Source: Phlebiopsis flavidoalba
Taxonomy: Eukaryota > Basidiomycota > Agaricomycetes > Polyporales > Phanerochaetaceae
Length of the DNA: 64,000 bases
Direction: 5' to 3'
Assembly: GCA_035772785.1 (NCBI GenBank)
Contig: JAOCPU010000005.1
Location: forward strand, 434,001-498,000
Position 1 is the first letter of the stretch. Each line of letters opens with the position of its first letter. Position numbers and translations under genes: made by a program. The notes below the pieces were generated by a model. The model was given only the letters and a program-made list of their open reading frames with translations. It did no database searches and had not been told where the DNA came from. Shown piece after piece: positions 25,699 to 37,532 of the stretch.

Positions 25699-27218
25699 CT
25701 AATTCAATTCATCGTCATCAAAGATAGCAGTCTTTGGGACACCATCTTCGCGAATCACTCTCGATACATGCCCGAACAGTTGAGAGGCATAGCGACTACC
25801 AAAACTGTCAGTACGCAGGAGAGTCATCGTCATTGCGACATACCATTGCCCTCATTGTCACGGCAATAACGCCACCAATACCTCCGTCATAACGGAGCTC
25901 CTCAACACAATGTTTAGAGGCCTTTTCGACTGGTTCGTGGAGATAACGCATGCGTCGGCCAATAGTGGAAGCAGTGGCCAGCCGGATGAAGTACTACGAT
26001 GACGGTAAGCTCAAAAGAGAACCTGGGATACCAAATTCGCTTACCATCGCCGTCGCCTGTACCGCTTACGCCCACCGCTACCTTCGAGTCCTTGCCTCTT
26101 ACCTTCCGCCAAAGCCGACGCAAGTGACCCTCGACGTGCCATTCTTCAGCCCAGAAGCCAGTCGCCATGCTGGGAGTGTCGCCAATACGCCCAGCCAGCT
26201 TGTTCGTACGTCCACCAGTCGAAGTGACGGAGGCAATACACCCCCGGACGTCCAGCGCGACAGCTCCAACGGTGCCAGTAGGGAGTTGGTCCAATGGTAT
26301 GTCGTTGGCATCGTTGTGTGAGGAACGCTTACTAGGGAATGGCAAAGGTTCTTCAGGCAGCCCGAGTCCTCTTCTGTGTTCTCGCCAGCGCGCCTCAGTG
26401 AAGAAGTAGCTTTCATCGACAAGTTCGATACCAAGCTCTTGGGCTAAATCCTCGACGGGCCGGCCCGAAAGCATAGTGTGTGGTGCAGCCGTTGGGGCCA
26501 GATACACAGCGCCCGCGCAAGCTGTGATGGGTTTCGGACATGGCGAAGAAGCGTGATGCCAAATCCTCGTCGCGAAGTGGGAATGTTAGGCTGTGAGGCG
26601 GGGGGCTTCGAAAGCATGATTGAGGTCTCAAGCTCATTCTTACAGGGTAAGAAGCATTAGTGCCGGCCGCGGCGAGAGGATATGAGGAGGGGAACAGCGT
26701 CATACCTTGCCCTCAACATTAAATACAGCGCGCCTTTCCCGGCATTGAAGAGTGGACAATCTGGACGTGCGAGTTAGCTTGATGGATGCGGCCATCGATG
26801 TCCGCACTCTTGCCTTCCATGGACGATACGGCGGCGACGGCGACGTGCTCGTCCATCGCCTCTCCTCCCTCCTTCAAAACGGCATACCCCGCCTCTAGTG
26901 CCTTGCTGAGGGCCGCCTTGTACCTTGCGCGCTGCTCCGGCGAAGCCCCCTCTTTTGACATTGTCCGGCTCCTCCATGGATAACCAAGACATATTGCGGT
27001 TTCTTGGCTTTCCGCCCTTCGAGGTGCGCGGTAGCAACGCTTGTTTCTCGTCCAGGCTCACCATAACGGACGCGTAGTTCAACCTTCTTAGACGCGAGAG
27101 CTCCACTAGACGAAGGCAGGGAGTAAGGTGCGGGGTGGGCTTGGGAACGTTTTACGGGGTGCACATGGTGGGAAATGATAAGAATATTGGAGACGGTTGA
27201 GTCAGGATTGGCCGACAT
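25699..27218 (-). CDS. Type-2 L-asparaginase/isoaspartyl peptidase (Ntn hydrolase)
   Basis: These enzymes hydrolyse L-asparagine and beta-aspartyl dipeptides after autoproteolysis that exposes a Thr nucleophile. Right to left: YVLVIHGGAG (about 26970-27000), the RARYKAALSKALEAGYAVL helix (26885-26945) and AVAAVSSMEG. PLFNAGKGAVFNVEG follows across a one-base shift near 26727, then an intron and ELETSIMLSKPP. The nucleophile block is GTVGAVALD, with the Thr codon complementary to 26271-26273, followed by RTNKLAGRIGDTP. The C-terminal part holds GFWAEEWHVEGH, VAVGVSGTGD and VPKTAIFDDDELN, ending at the stop at 25699-25701. Four or more frame changes were counted, some at introns. The N-terminal region upstream of HGGAG is Ser/Arg-rich and uncertain, so the start at 27218 is a guess. 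The gene is divergent from the chitin synthase, with a gap of only about 170 bases. Confidence -1.
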
Positions 27219-27387
27219 TCGGATGCGCAGTAGAGAGAGACGCGTCGAGGTCGCGTTAAGGACGCGTTCATCGCTGTTTTAAGTCGGCATACTCGCGAAC
27301 GGGGATCGTCAAGGGCAAGACGCAAAGGGACGGACTGAAAGCTTCAATTGTCCAATTTCCAGGCCCCACCCCTTATCATTTCCGGAT

Positions 27388-30300
27388 ATGGACTTATCTA
27401 TGACAAGGTTTAGAGCGACCCCTTTTCCAAATCAATCCCCAGGAATAGACGCCTATCCATCGTCTTCGTCGTCGTCAACGTCGCCCACGTCGTCAAAGCC
27501 CAACTTCGCGTTTGCCTTTGCTGGCAAATCCCCGACACTCATTACTTTCAACGGCCGTTGCGCCAACGCTTTCTTTTCTTCTTTCTCTGGCGTAGCATGT
27601 CTCGGCAAGGGTCGAAACCCTCTGACATTCCCATCCTTACCCAACGACCACCACACTCTTCAGCGACTTGTTCGACGAGCAAACGACTCTTAGTCACAAA
27701 GACGCCGAACGAAGTGTCGCGCCCGTCCACTTATCACACCGGGACCCAGCATGCTGCCGTCGCGTACTCCGGACGCGTACACCAGTCGTCCAGCCGATCT
27801 CGAATGGGACGCATGGCGCATCTTCTCGCGAGTCGTAACATTCTGGGCGCCGCCCTTCCTACTATCATCTCTCGGAAGGGTTGAAGGACCGGCAGATGCA
27901 GCAGGCGTGGAGGGAGCCACCGATTGCAACTGTGCTTCATCATCGCCCTCCTTTTGCTGTATAGTTGGCTTCCCTCCTCACGGTCGGCTTTCAGAAAGTC
28001 CTATGTCCCCCGAGAGTGCCCAGAGCACAGGCAAGTTTTCTCGCATAGGCACCTCACCAACACACTCGGCGTACAGGGATGGCTGTTCAACGTCACTAAA
28101 ACCCCGACCGTCGACGGGGTCGACTTCAAACCGCTTGTTGAAGTCTCCCGGTCGTCAAGATATCACGACATTGTTTCGTTTCAACGCGACGCGCTCAAGC
28201 TACTCGGCCTGCAACGGCCTATCATTCCGCTCTGCGTACGTCGCCGGCTTTGTTTGGCTGCGAGGCACCCTGCTGCAGCCTCAACAAACTTCCAGCTGCA
28301 AACTTTCTACTTTGGACCAGAAGACGCTCTCGGGGTTTTACGGAATGTCAAACACGTCTCTGATCGTTGGCTACGAGTGGGACGACGTTGCAAAGTTGGT
28401 TGAGAACTATACTTTGTACTCGACGGGCATCGTACTCGACATGAACTCTCTACATGGCGCTCCACCCCCACGTCACATCCCCCCCCGGTGACACCATCGA
28501 CACTGCCATGACTCAGACACTACAGGAAGATTGCCCGACGAGACAATCGGGACGAGATGGAACGCGCACTGTTCTTTTTTCCATGCGGATACCAGAGCCG
28601 CTGTTCCCATGTCTAATCCAGCGATACTATACGCGGGGGCCTGGTAACATCGACAAAGTCACCCCTGGCTGCTTTGTCTCTCAAGCTCGTACTCTACGCA
28701 TGGCCTCTCATCTGTCATTCTGTCGCTCGTCATGGGTACGCTTCATCATGGCCTGCGTTTTCAATTGGTTCCTCTCGGCGATAGGTGGTACGGACCCCGA
28801 GACACGCTCCGGGCCCCTGAATCAGCTTGCCATCAGCACCGGCGCGTCATCTGCACCTGTAGGGCGCCCAAACCATCTCCATACTACAATACCTCGGACA
28901 GAAGCACAGGGGAGAGACCCCCATGGCCGGAGAGCGCTTATGGCCTGTGCGAAGAAGCTGACAAAGGCACCAGCAAGTCTGCGCGTTCCCTCCGCGTCAT
29001 CCAGACTCGACTCCGCCACTCGCAACGCACGGTGCTGCGCCCTCATCGGTAGTCCTCGCCCAAAGTGGCGCGGACAGCTTTTCAGCTCTCTGTTCGTCGT
29101 TACCTGCTACTTTACTTATCCAGAGGGTGAGGGGACTACGCTGCGTACCACCCTCGATCGGATTGCCACCAACGAGCTTACTCCCGCTGCGCTGGAAATT
29201 TACTGCTTCGTAGTCGGTCAGATGGCATGATCACGGGCGCGGGCTAGAAAAAGAGCACGCCGGGACATCTGTGTCCAGCTTGTTGGAGGCAGATCGCTGC
29301 GGTTTGGGAATCCCCATACCGCGATTAGCACTACATAATGGCTGTCCGAGCCGGGCGCCTAAGCAGAGAAGAGAGCTATGTGTTTGACGCTGGTACACTA
29401 CAGTACGGTCCCACAATGGGGATTCGTCTAGTACGTCGCACCAATGCTCACCGTCACCCAGGCGGTTGCTGATGTTGGTCGTTCGTTACTCCTACCGTTC
29501 ATTGTCGTGCAAGTGCGGAACCGAAAGCCGAAGCCGCGTCTGTACAAGAAGCCTGGAAAACCGATATGGAAGGAAAAGCGCGACAGTCAACTTATTCTCA
29601 CGAATGAACTTCTTTTCCTCGCCGCGCCTTCACCTACCATTGGACCTGTAACATGACGCCTCTGGACTTTGATCTCTTCAGGAAGATTCATATCCTTAAT
29701 GAGGCACGTGACTCAGGACTTCTTTTGAGTGTTGTTCTTGTATGGTGCGTAATTTGTCCCTGTCAGGGTGGTTCTTCGTTAGCTAAAAGCAGTTAGATTT
29801 AGGTTGATCGCAGTTACACAAACAGTCGTCCTCGATCCCCTCAAGTACCGCGGTCAATTGCATGCTATCTCACGACACCAGATTATCATGGGCGGGCATT
29901 AGGCGTGAAAGGGATTCCCGGTATAGGCGCAACAAACGACAGTCATGGCGTTACCGGGGAGGGGGGGGCTATCCAGGTCTTTTCGAGTACTTCATCTCTC
30001 ACCATCTCGCGAAGGCGTTCGACTCCCGTGCTTCGGTGGTGTCTCCTTCGTTCATACCACGAGGATGTTTCCTTTTCGACTCCCATGCTTTCAAAGGGGG
30101 GGGGGGGTAGGGGGGGGGGAACTCCAAGGCAAGGACAAGCCTAACTGAGTGAAAGACTCGGGTTAACCCGTCTAATTATCAAACCGCGAAATTGTGCAAG
30201 GAGTACAGTGCAGATGTGTAGTGCACTACTCTCCACGAGAATGGAAACTTGCTGCTCCTCGTAGGAAGATCGTTTTCTTGAGCTACGATTCTTGTCATTC

Positions 30301-31075
30301 GAACATTCCCGAATCCTGGAAACATGATGTTCTTGCCCCATGGCCTCGGTTGTAAAATCAGATCGTCCCCCACGACACCTTCAGCATTCTTGCTCTCGCA
30401 ACGTCGTCCGATGGATCAACCTCAACCATGTCCATGCAACCGCTGATGGAAACTGGTTCTCGTGCGCAACCTACCACTGATGGAACGTTCTAGCTTCAGC
30501 ATGCAGCTTCGTCGTAGTGCATAAGGATCGTCCTCCCCGGTAAACCCACCATCGTTCTCGCGACCATGCGTCAATCACGCTTTTCACACTACACTCTGAT
30601 CGTCGACTATGGCGATGCATCTCCGAAGGACGCTTCGAGTAAGTCCATTCCGGCTCAGTTACTCGCCTGATAGACGGTCTGCTCGGTCTACCGGGTATCC
30701 CCACATTCGTGATCACCAAGCGGAAAGTCTTATCTACGTTGCGTTGGATGTTTATCGACCTCCTTGCCCTGGCCGGTGTGGAATCTTATTCTAAGTTACC
30801 GCTGTATTGCGTTCTGCGCATTTCGACTCGATTTCTCATGGGGCGAAACACGGTGAGTAATCCTCATGTCTTCGCTGACTAAGCTCCTCAATGGTTGGTG
30901 ATTTATAGGAAAAGTCGAGGTGACAGCTAGGGGATGAAGCTCACGCGACGGAAGAGCAGCGCACAAGTGGACCCGGCTGTACCGTTTCTTCGTTGGGAAG
31001 ACTTTGGAACGTCACGGTGCGAAAGATTCTAATACGTCGGATAGAAACGCCGGCCGTCGCGAGTTTTGAACGTCA
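27388..31075 (+). pseudogene. Division-2 chitin synthase (CHS3/CHS4 group), frame broken throughout
   Basis: Chitin synthases are plasma-membrane processive GT2 enzymes polymerising UDP-GlcNAc. Pieces of a full-length protein occur in order. LFDEQTTLSHKDAERSV (27670-27720) is the cytosolic N-terminus, and AWREKVTLCFIIAL near 27905-27945 the first helix. The extracellular domain holds TNTLGVQGWLFNVTKTPTV, GVDF, DITTLF and NTSLIVGYEWDDVAKL. A membrane helix follows (VRFIMACVFNWFLSA, 28735-28780). The catalytic part holds CYFTYPEGEGTTLRTTLD, KRDSQLIL, MTPLDFDLFRKIHIL (29653-29698), KRQSW, VFEYFISHHLAKAF (29970-30015), GEDRFL near 30270 and QRRRW at 30399-30414, split by one extra C. The C-terminal end ATEEQRTS lies near 30940-30965. 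At least a dozen indels, insertions including G12 and G10 runs, and stops (for example TAG replacing Glu near 29245) break it. This is the most damaged conserved gene in the window. The start is uncertain. Confidence -1.
30096..30119. repeat. Paired G homopolymers (G12, TA, G10) inside the chitin synthase
   Basis: Two long G runs separated by TA interrupt the catalytic domain just after the VFEYFISHHLAKAF and GCF segments. Neither is expected in this coding region, where the family has a short Lys/Ala/Gly-rich stretch, so they are insertions or homopolymer miscalls. Confidence -1.
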
Positions 31076-31079
31076 AAAT

Positions 31080-32630
31080 GGCGGATATTGACTGCAAACG
31101 GGGAGAGCTCCTAGCTTGATCCGTTTCGGAATGTGGAACAGCACACAGTACGAATGGGGTCGGATTACCATGTTCCGGTCACATCTCTGCATGGAAGACG
31201 GGAACCCATATTTGGGGCGCACAAATAGGCAGGATACCAAAAAGAGCACAACACGTCCGTTCCCCACCCCCACCAACCCAATAGGATCTATGCCAACAAG
31301 GCCATTCAGAGCGGGGGAGAGCGCATAGCGGTCAGACCTCGAGGCTATGCTGGGGTGAAGTCGGTTTCGAAAACCGATCGGTCCCCCCGGCAGCGCAGGA
31401 CAGGACACTCATCGTTACAAGTCATAATAGACCGGACGGGCCGGATACACCCAGCCAGGCCAAGAAATGCGCGTCCGTCAGGGCGTCTGTCGTCTGTTCA
31501 CACATTGTACTCTCACCCCAACCACGGCACCACGGGTGCAATGAGCTCGGCCGGCCAGAAGAAGCATCGGAACCACATTTGCGAAAGAAGAAAGAAAGAG
31601 GAGTGGGATGTGTGGAAGGTTAAGGGACAAAAGGCATTATGGTCCCCTTGGTCCGCTAGATCCCAGCTTCTAGCACGGGGCGATACGATGTTCACGAAGA
31701 TGATATGATGTTGCACCATGAGACTTGGACTCTGCCATTTTCTTTCTTCGGACGTTGCACATAGGCTCCCGGACTCATCCATCACTGTCACTTCTTTCTT
31801 GCTTTTGCCATTTGCACCTCCGTCCTTCGCATCACCTCCGAGGCACTCGCATCACTCTCGTCGCTCGCTCCTACAGACCGCCGCATCCCTCCCCCTCGTT
31901 CACACCACCGTCCTACCATCATCATTATCGTCTGTCTTGCACATCCCCTTCGCCGACTGACCTCCACACCATCCGACCTGTCCGAATCCTATCGCCTCAT
32001 AATTCCCTTAGATTGTCGCCCCGCCGGATTTCGGGCCCATACCATAGTATTGTCACGCCGCATACCATTACCACCCGATCACGACCCCAGCTTCCCCTTC
32101 ACCCCAGTTGCTCGATGAGTGTCTCGCTCTCAGCAACTTCGGAGCCGCGCACATAATACATTGTTGCCCATGTCATTTTCCGCTGCCTCATTGTTGAATA
32201 GCCACTTCCTCATCATATTAGTTTGGTCTTACTTAGATCCTTCGGACAAGTTTATATTCCACGAAGACAACGGAATTCGCCTTATAATATATCTCAATCC
32301 CTCAAAAACTCCATTGTGTGATAGAAAATCAATATCTGTGAATCATCTATGCTCCCGTCACCCCCATTGCACGATACGCCGAATCGACGGGTTGCCGGAG
32401 TGGCGGCCAAACAACGGCCGGACTGGGGAAACGAACAAATTAGGCAAAGGCATTGTGGCGTTCTGTAAACGGAATCGCCATCACGGGCGACGCGTTGAAC
32501 GTGATTTAGGATCTTGCCATGCCGAGCAAGCTGCGCCAGCGCACTCCGCGCGCCCATCTTGTCCCTGTGCCACCACCCACGAATCTAACACCCATGCACC
32601 CTGTGTAGTTAACTTCACCGCCATAATATA
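31080..32630. other. Intergenic stretch with a C/T-rich block
   Basis: No gene was supported between the chitin synthase and the peroxin-like gene, which point the same way. From about 31770 to 32110 the plus strand is strongly C/T/A-rich and G-poor, as in long fungal promoters or leaders. Open frames there are Ser/His/Pro/Leu-rich and have no family signature. The remainder is unremarkable. Confidence -1.
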
Positions 32631-34668
32631 ATGTCAAAAAGTGTACAAGACGCGCCGCGGCCGCCTGTAGTCGGGACGATTACGCAGTTCCTGACGACCC
32701 TGCCGTCCCCGCTCACCATCGCCCTTGTCTCGCTCTCGCCGCAGATTCGTTTCGTTAGGTGGATTCTGGAGCTCTTGGCATGGAGGGGTGACTGGAATGA
32801 GAGCTGGCTGCTTCTCGCCGGCTGGTGGGGGCTGTGTCTAGGCGCGGAAGTAGCGATCAGGTGCGTCATGCAAGCAGTGCTCCTGGAGCTCACTGCTGAT
32901 TGCAAGTACACATTTCGTTTTGTCGCAAATGATACTAGGTATGCTCTTCCCCTGCTTGCCATTGCTAGCTGGTGGCGGCTCTCACGACGCGCCGCTACCA
33001 ACGCGACGCGACCTCAACCAGCTACAGAAGAAGCACTACATCATACAATAGCTAGCTTGACAGCTATACAGGAGCTCCTGTTTTATCTAACCCCCAAGGT
33101 GCCTAGTATTGCACCGAATTCCGCTACATCACGCGACCAGAGCAGTCAATCTCCCATCCAAGCGGTTTCCTTGTACACCCTCCTACGCATCCTCCTTGTC
33201 ACATACCCACCATACCTCCTCCTCACTCTTACTTCTTTCGTACGACTACGGACATTGCTGGGCATTTGGGGTACCCTCGCTATCGTCCATCACGCCCCGT
33301 GGGCCATCATCATTCGGCGTGCGCTATGGAGAAGTGCGTATTTCCGCTGGAGCATTTACTGGTCATGGGCGAGGATATCCGGCTTGCCTCTGCCAGGGGG
33401 TATCAAACCCTCTCAGCCAGGAGTATCCATGTCTACGGCTGGTCAAACGGCAGGCGTAGTGTCTGCGAACCCGTCAAAATCGAACGAGGCCGCATCACCC
33501 GCCGCACCAATTCGATTCCTATTCACCGTTTATGAGAACCAACGGTGGTGGGTGGGGTTGGACTGGACCGCGGCTCTTCTTCCAAGCGAGCGCCCCTCTT
33601 GGTGCTCACGGTCGCTACAAGCATGCTCGCCTCCCGCAGCGTTCACCTTGCACTGCTCCCGAGCACCGTATACATACTCACCGGCGCCTCAAACAAAGCG
33701 GCACGAGCTGGAAAGGCGCGGAGGACGAGCGTTGAAGAGTGGTAGGCATGAAGGGCATGAAGCCAGCACTGTCGACGTGGAGCTGGGAATAAGGCAAGAA
33801 GTGAAGGCTCCTCGTGCGGAAGGAGGGTGCGGACGTCCAATCAACTCGAGTAGAGGCCGCGCCCCCCGCGTTGTGGTCGAAGAAGTCACACCGCCGGACC
33901 ACCGGAACAAGCTCTTCCCGCGCTGGCTGAGCAAGATTCGCATAGTACCAGCATGACCTTAGCCCCGACAAAAGAGCAAGTCTCTTCGAAGGCGGGAAAG
34001 ACCGGGCAGCAAGGACTGGAAGGAAAGTGGGGGCGCTAAAGAGCGTGCGAACGGCGATGGGAAGATCCGCACACGAGGACGCCATGATGGGTAGGACGAT
34101 GAACCGGTCACTAGGAACTGCTTAGAAACGGTTGGTGCATTGCGACAAAACAAATTGGGAAGGTGGTAGCGCGAACGTTGGGATGGGTCAGTGGGTGTCC
34201 ACTCCCTATTCATGCAAGCCGGCTCACCATCTCGTCAGTTTTACTCGCTATCTGGCGGTGGACACGAGGTCGTGCAGTGCTCACCGAAACAGTGAATGGG
34301 TCCTGACTGAATCCGACATTCCTGCCGATGTCAAGTCCGGGCCCGGTTACTGGTCTACCTCAGCTTTCTCTTTAGCAGGAGCCCAATCGCCCCACTCTGA
34401 ATCTGTCGATCACACGTCACGTTCGGCAAGCCCAGATACGCCTGCCTCAGTACCACTCTGCGCGGAAAAATACCATGCTTCTCAAGAGCCCCACGAGTTC
34501 TCCGGCCGCCGAATCAGACCATGGGCGTGCGGCATCTGTCGACAGCGCCGCCACCAACGTTGCGCCCCTGCGGATGAAGGCTCTCGCTTAATGCAAAAGG
34601 CTGAAGCGCTGTCCGTTGTAATGGCGTTGGTCATTAGCATTGGCGTGAGGTTTGTTTTTATTCAGTGA
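32631..34668 (+). CDS. Pex30/Pex24-type integral membrane peroxin with dysferlin domain
   Basis: Proteins of this family (Pex28-Pex32, Pex23/Pex24) sit in ER-peroxisome contact membranes and control peroxisome number. From ATG 32631 the frame has a hydrophobic N-terminal region (LLLAGWWGLCLGAEVAIR). An intron at 32861-32938 follows (GTGCGT to CTAG, 78 bases, open in frame), then YALPLLAIASWW, a Thr/Ala-rich stretch and helices LYTLLRILLVTYPPYLLLTL and WGTLAIVHHAPWAIII. The dysferlin N-motif is clear at 33515-33600 (FTVYENQRWWVGLDWT, LLPSERPSWC). After a frame break near 33600 the domain continues in other frames. The dysferlin C-motif is read across breaks near 34110-34180 (NKWEGGSANVGMG). 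The Arg/Ser-rich tail runs to about 34668. The 441-codon frame ending at 33956 is therefore artificial in its second part. Confidence -1.
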
Positions 34669-34669
34669 C

Positions 34670-35000
34670 TAGACTTGTACTTATGTCCAAGTATCCGCTA
34701 TCCGCATCATGTCATCCTTCGAACATCGGGAAAGATTGTTTATGACATAGCGGCGTTATCTTACCCCCCCCTACAACCCGCGTGGTGAAGCATATAAGGA
34801 GTCCATGCCGAATCCCTGCCCACGACGTAGTCATCTACAACGCAGCGGATCCTGTATCTTTCATGGAGGAGAATTATCGCACGAGATCGTGGTTTTCGTT
34901 GTCAAATACCAGGAGGGGATTTCTTCGTCGTCTATACAAGGCTGGATTTGGCCCGTTACGCGAGGTGGCAGTCTGATCTAAACCGCCCCGTGTCCGATCC
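34670..35000. other. Intergenic stretch, nothing recognised
   Basis: An A/T-rich segment downstream of the peroxin-like gene. I see no open frame with family features and no clear signal beyond a short C8 run near 34765. Confidence -1.
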
Positions 35001-35099
35001 TGTATCACAGCAGTATACGCGTCGCTGAGCCCTCAGGCTTCCCCTCTCCCAGGTCTCCTTGATCCGCGACGTTTTCCTTTGACTGAGGGCTGATGTCAA

Positions 35100-35350
35100 T
35101 CTGTAGCATGTATGAAAAGAAATGACTTGGTCTACGTACACGGGTGTGATGTATCGTCCCCTCATATACCTTGACCAAGAGAGAGAGAACGACTTGAGTT
35201 TCTTGTCGTGACATCTGGTGCAGACATGCGCTTCCTCCGGCAGTATTTGGTAGCATTTTTGATTACATGACAGGACACATCCTTGCGCAAGGAATCGGAT
35301 TTCTGCGGTTTTTATTAGCAAGAGCGTTCTCGCTGCGAGAAAATAACTAC
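35100..35350. repeat. Diverged duplicate, copy 1
   Basis: This segment aligns by eye with 36375-36620 in the same orientation. Shared landmarks are GCGCAAGGA, then TTCTGC, TAATCAG-like and GACTACTTGC-like pieces, plus an upstream TGACA/GTTGACA block. The minus-strand readings also correspond: LLIKTAEIRFLAQ here and ILIKICRTRILAH in copy 2, each followed by a C-x-x-C-H pattern. The duplicated sequence may be a relic of a gene or of a mobile element. Confidence -1.
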
Positions 35351-36057
35351 TTTGCTCTAGTACCACACGGGTCACATCTTGTTGATTGAAAGCGCTTTCT
35401 GGTGGCATTTCTTGGTTGATGAGGATAGCAGCGAGGTAATACACATCGGTTCGTGGTTTGAGGTGAGGGCTCTGCGAATATCGTCAATGTCCAGTACAGG
35501 TGCTCGGGACTATCCTGAAAAAATGGATACAAGTAGGAGTTCTGGGGTGTGTCGCGGTTAGAAGGAGGTGCCTGATCAAACAATTAAAACGGTTGATAAG
35601 GCCCGGCTACTAAGGGGAAATACAACGGGCCTGTAGTGTGGTTGGGAAGAGTGGTGGTACATCCCTTGGTAGATAGAGGCTCTGGATTATCGTGAGTTGA
35701 GGAGTCCGGGTACATTTCGTGGTCTGGGAAGTTCTGGTAGTGTCTTGGGCGAGGCTTTCTGGTACAGTTTATTGGGGGGGGACATAAGGGGTTCACTGGT
35801 GTGGGTGCTAGTCCCGTTCAAGTTCAAATGGAGCCCCATGATCCGCTCGAGTCCATTGAATCCCCGACATGCTAATCTTTCTCGTGACATGGCGAGGCGT
35901 GGGGCGACCCAAACTTCAACATGGACCACGCATAAGAGCAAACGCGAAGTGGACGTACGAGGAGGAGTACTGTTAGCATTCGACCCTTACGAGGGTAGTG
36001 TGCGTGCCACGAGGGAAAGTGCTGCCACTCGACTCTCTTGTCAATGACAGCTCGCAC
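35347..36057 (-). CDS. Possible unrecognised gene
   Basis: Minus-strand frames join end to end with few stops: ERIMGLHLNLNGTSTHTSEP (35780-35850), NKLYQKASPKTLPELP, PEPLSTKGCTTTLPNHTTGP (35610-35670), then SYLYPFFQDSPEHLYWTLTI (35480-35540). The composition (Pro, Thr, Ser, Asn) is unlike chance translation in this region. No family is recognised and a start codon cannot be fixed. The plus strand is also open from 35697 to 36047, so this call is weak. Confidence -1.
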
Positions 36058-36374
36058 TCAAAGCCAGGCTACCTTCGGCGTCTGGTACAAAGATACAAGC
36101 TTATATAGTGACCGTGGATAGCACGCATCCCACGCAAGGTTTTGGCCCTGCTCTTCGTGAGATCAGCATAATATGCTCCGAGAAACACTTCCTCGTTGAC
36201 GACTGCAGTGGGGAGTAAGGTTTATGGAACTCCGACATGTGTGTTGAGCGTGCCCGTCGGATAGGATCCTGAGGCGCCATGCCTACTGGCTTCGAAGGGC
36301 GACAGTATGAAAAAAAACCTCCTGTACGATGGCGTCGTGGCTCCCCTGGCTATCTATGACCAGAACTGAAATTA

Positions 36375-36620
36375 ACGTCATACGTTAAAGTGCATGGACC
36401 GCAACCATACAGGTGTACAATGCATATATCCCACCTGCCTTTGTTCCAAAGGAGATAGAGTGCATCCACGAGGCTCTTGGGCATGACAGTTGACACAAGC
36501 CAGACTTTTCTTTACGTTATGAATAACACGTTTGATTGTATAACGCGCATCGTGCGCAAGGATTCGGGTTCTGCAGATCTTAATCAGAATTGACTTGTTG
36601 CTTGCCAAAGTGACTACTTG
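36375..36620. repeat. Diverged duplicate, copy 2
   Basis: Second member of the pair described at 35100-35350, about 1.27 kb away in direct orientation. The best-matching part is GCGCAAGGATTCGGGTTCTG against GCGCAAGGAATCGGATTTCT. Divergence is large, with many small indels, so the duplication is old or both copies are error-laden. Confidence -1.
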
Positions 36621-37425
36621 CTTTCGTATTCTATATCTGCGCGATTTGCCTGCGCTGATACAACTCGTTCTCTTCTCTGGAGTCTTCTACTACACGAATG
36701 TGTCCGAGGTGACAGCCTGGAGGAAATGTGGGAGTTGGGACAGTGCTATCGCCTTCTCTGAGCATGCATTATATTTCTCACAATACAGCCTTTGGAGGCG
36801 AGGCGAGCAATCCGTTTACTAGGAGCTGTGGCGGGGACTACACCTGTTAGGTCGTATGCATGATACAAACGGGGCATAGTCCTTGCTTCCAGAAGGCTGG
36901 ATATTAGCCAAGCAACGTGAGAACGACACACACACACGTCATGCACGTACCATCGCTTCGAAAAAGTCGTCGACACGAGCCCTCTGTCGTAGCTTTGTTG
37001 CGCCACTCTGCTCACCCCAATCACGGCCTGCCCACTGATTAAACATAGCGCATCGATGTAATAATTGTGGCCACGTCTCAGATGATGTTTGCATAGGGAT
37101 GGAGAGTTAATGAAAGCTCAGACACCGGGAGGATGAGGCGAAAGAGAGTATTACTAGAGCTTTAAGTGACCTCGCGCTTAGGTGTCAGTAACGACAGGCT
37201 CAGGTGCTAGGCTCGAAGGCCGTGGGCCTGACTCGAGAAAAAGCACATTGTTCTCTCGCGTACCCTTTTAGCTACGTTGAGAAACAGAATTCAGAAGCTC
37301 ATGGGCTCACCATGCTTGTCTGGAAGCTTCTAAAGGACGTGCCGAACCCGCCTGAACATGATGAATCGAGGTCACAAGAGTGAGAAGAAAAAATATTATC
37401 CTTTGACTCAGCGTACACAACTTAG

Positions 37426-37525
37426 GTCACTTTGCCGGAGGGGTTAACGGGATCGCCTGCTATTCGTAGCTGCCAGCGGTTGTGCTTTGCACGCGAGTGT
37501 TCGAATCGCTCAGGATGTGGTGACG
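37426..37525 (+). tRNA. tRNA-Ser(GCU) candidate, indels in acceptor and anticodon stems
   Basis: The segment starts GTCAC and ends GTGACG, giving a five-pair outer acceptor stem. GGTTAA at 37442-37447 fits the D loop. CTGCTAT at 37457-37463 can form an anticodon loop with U33 and anticodon GCU (37459-37461). GTGC-TTT-GCAC is a perfect variable-arm hairpin of the class II type used by Ser and Leu tRNAs. GAGTG/CGCTC form a T stem around TTCGAAT. A T6 run follows. At 100 bases it is about 12-15 longer than normal; the excess (AGGATG before the 3' acceptor strand) and the poor anticodon stem look like indels. It could be a pseudogene or a mis-sequenced functional gene. Confidence -1.
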
Positions 37526-37526
37526 C

Positions 37527-37532
37527 TTTTTT
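37527..37532 (+). terminator. T6 RNA polymerase III terminator
   Basis: Six T bases begin two bases after the tRNA-Ser candidate ends, the expected position for a pol III stop. Confidence -1.

Noticed and set aside
31718..32160. Ser/His/Leu-rich plus-strand frames
   Set aside because: They translate a C/T-rich promoter-like stretch; no signal peptide, domain or splice pattern supports a gene.
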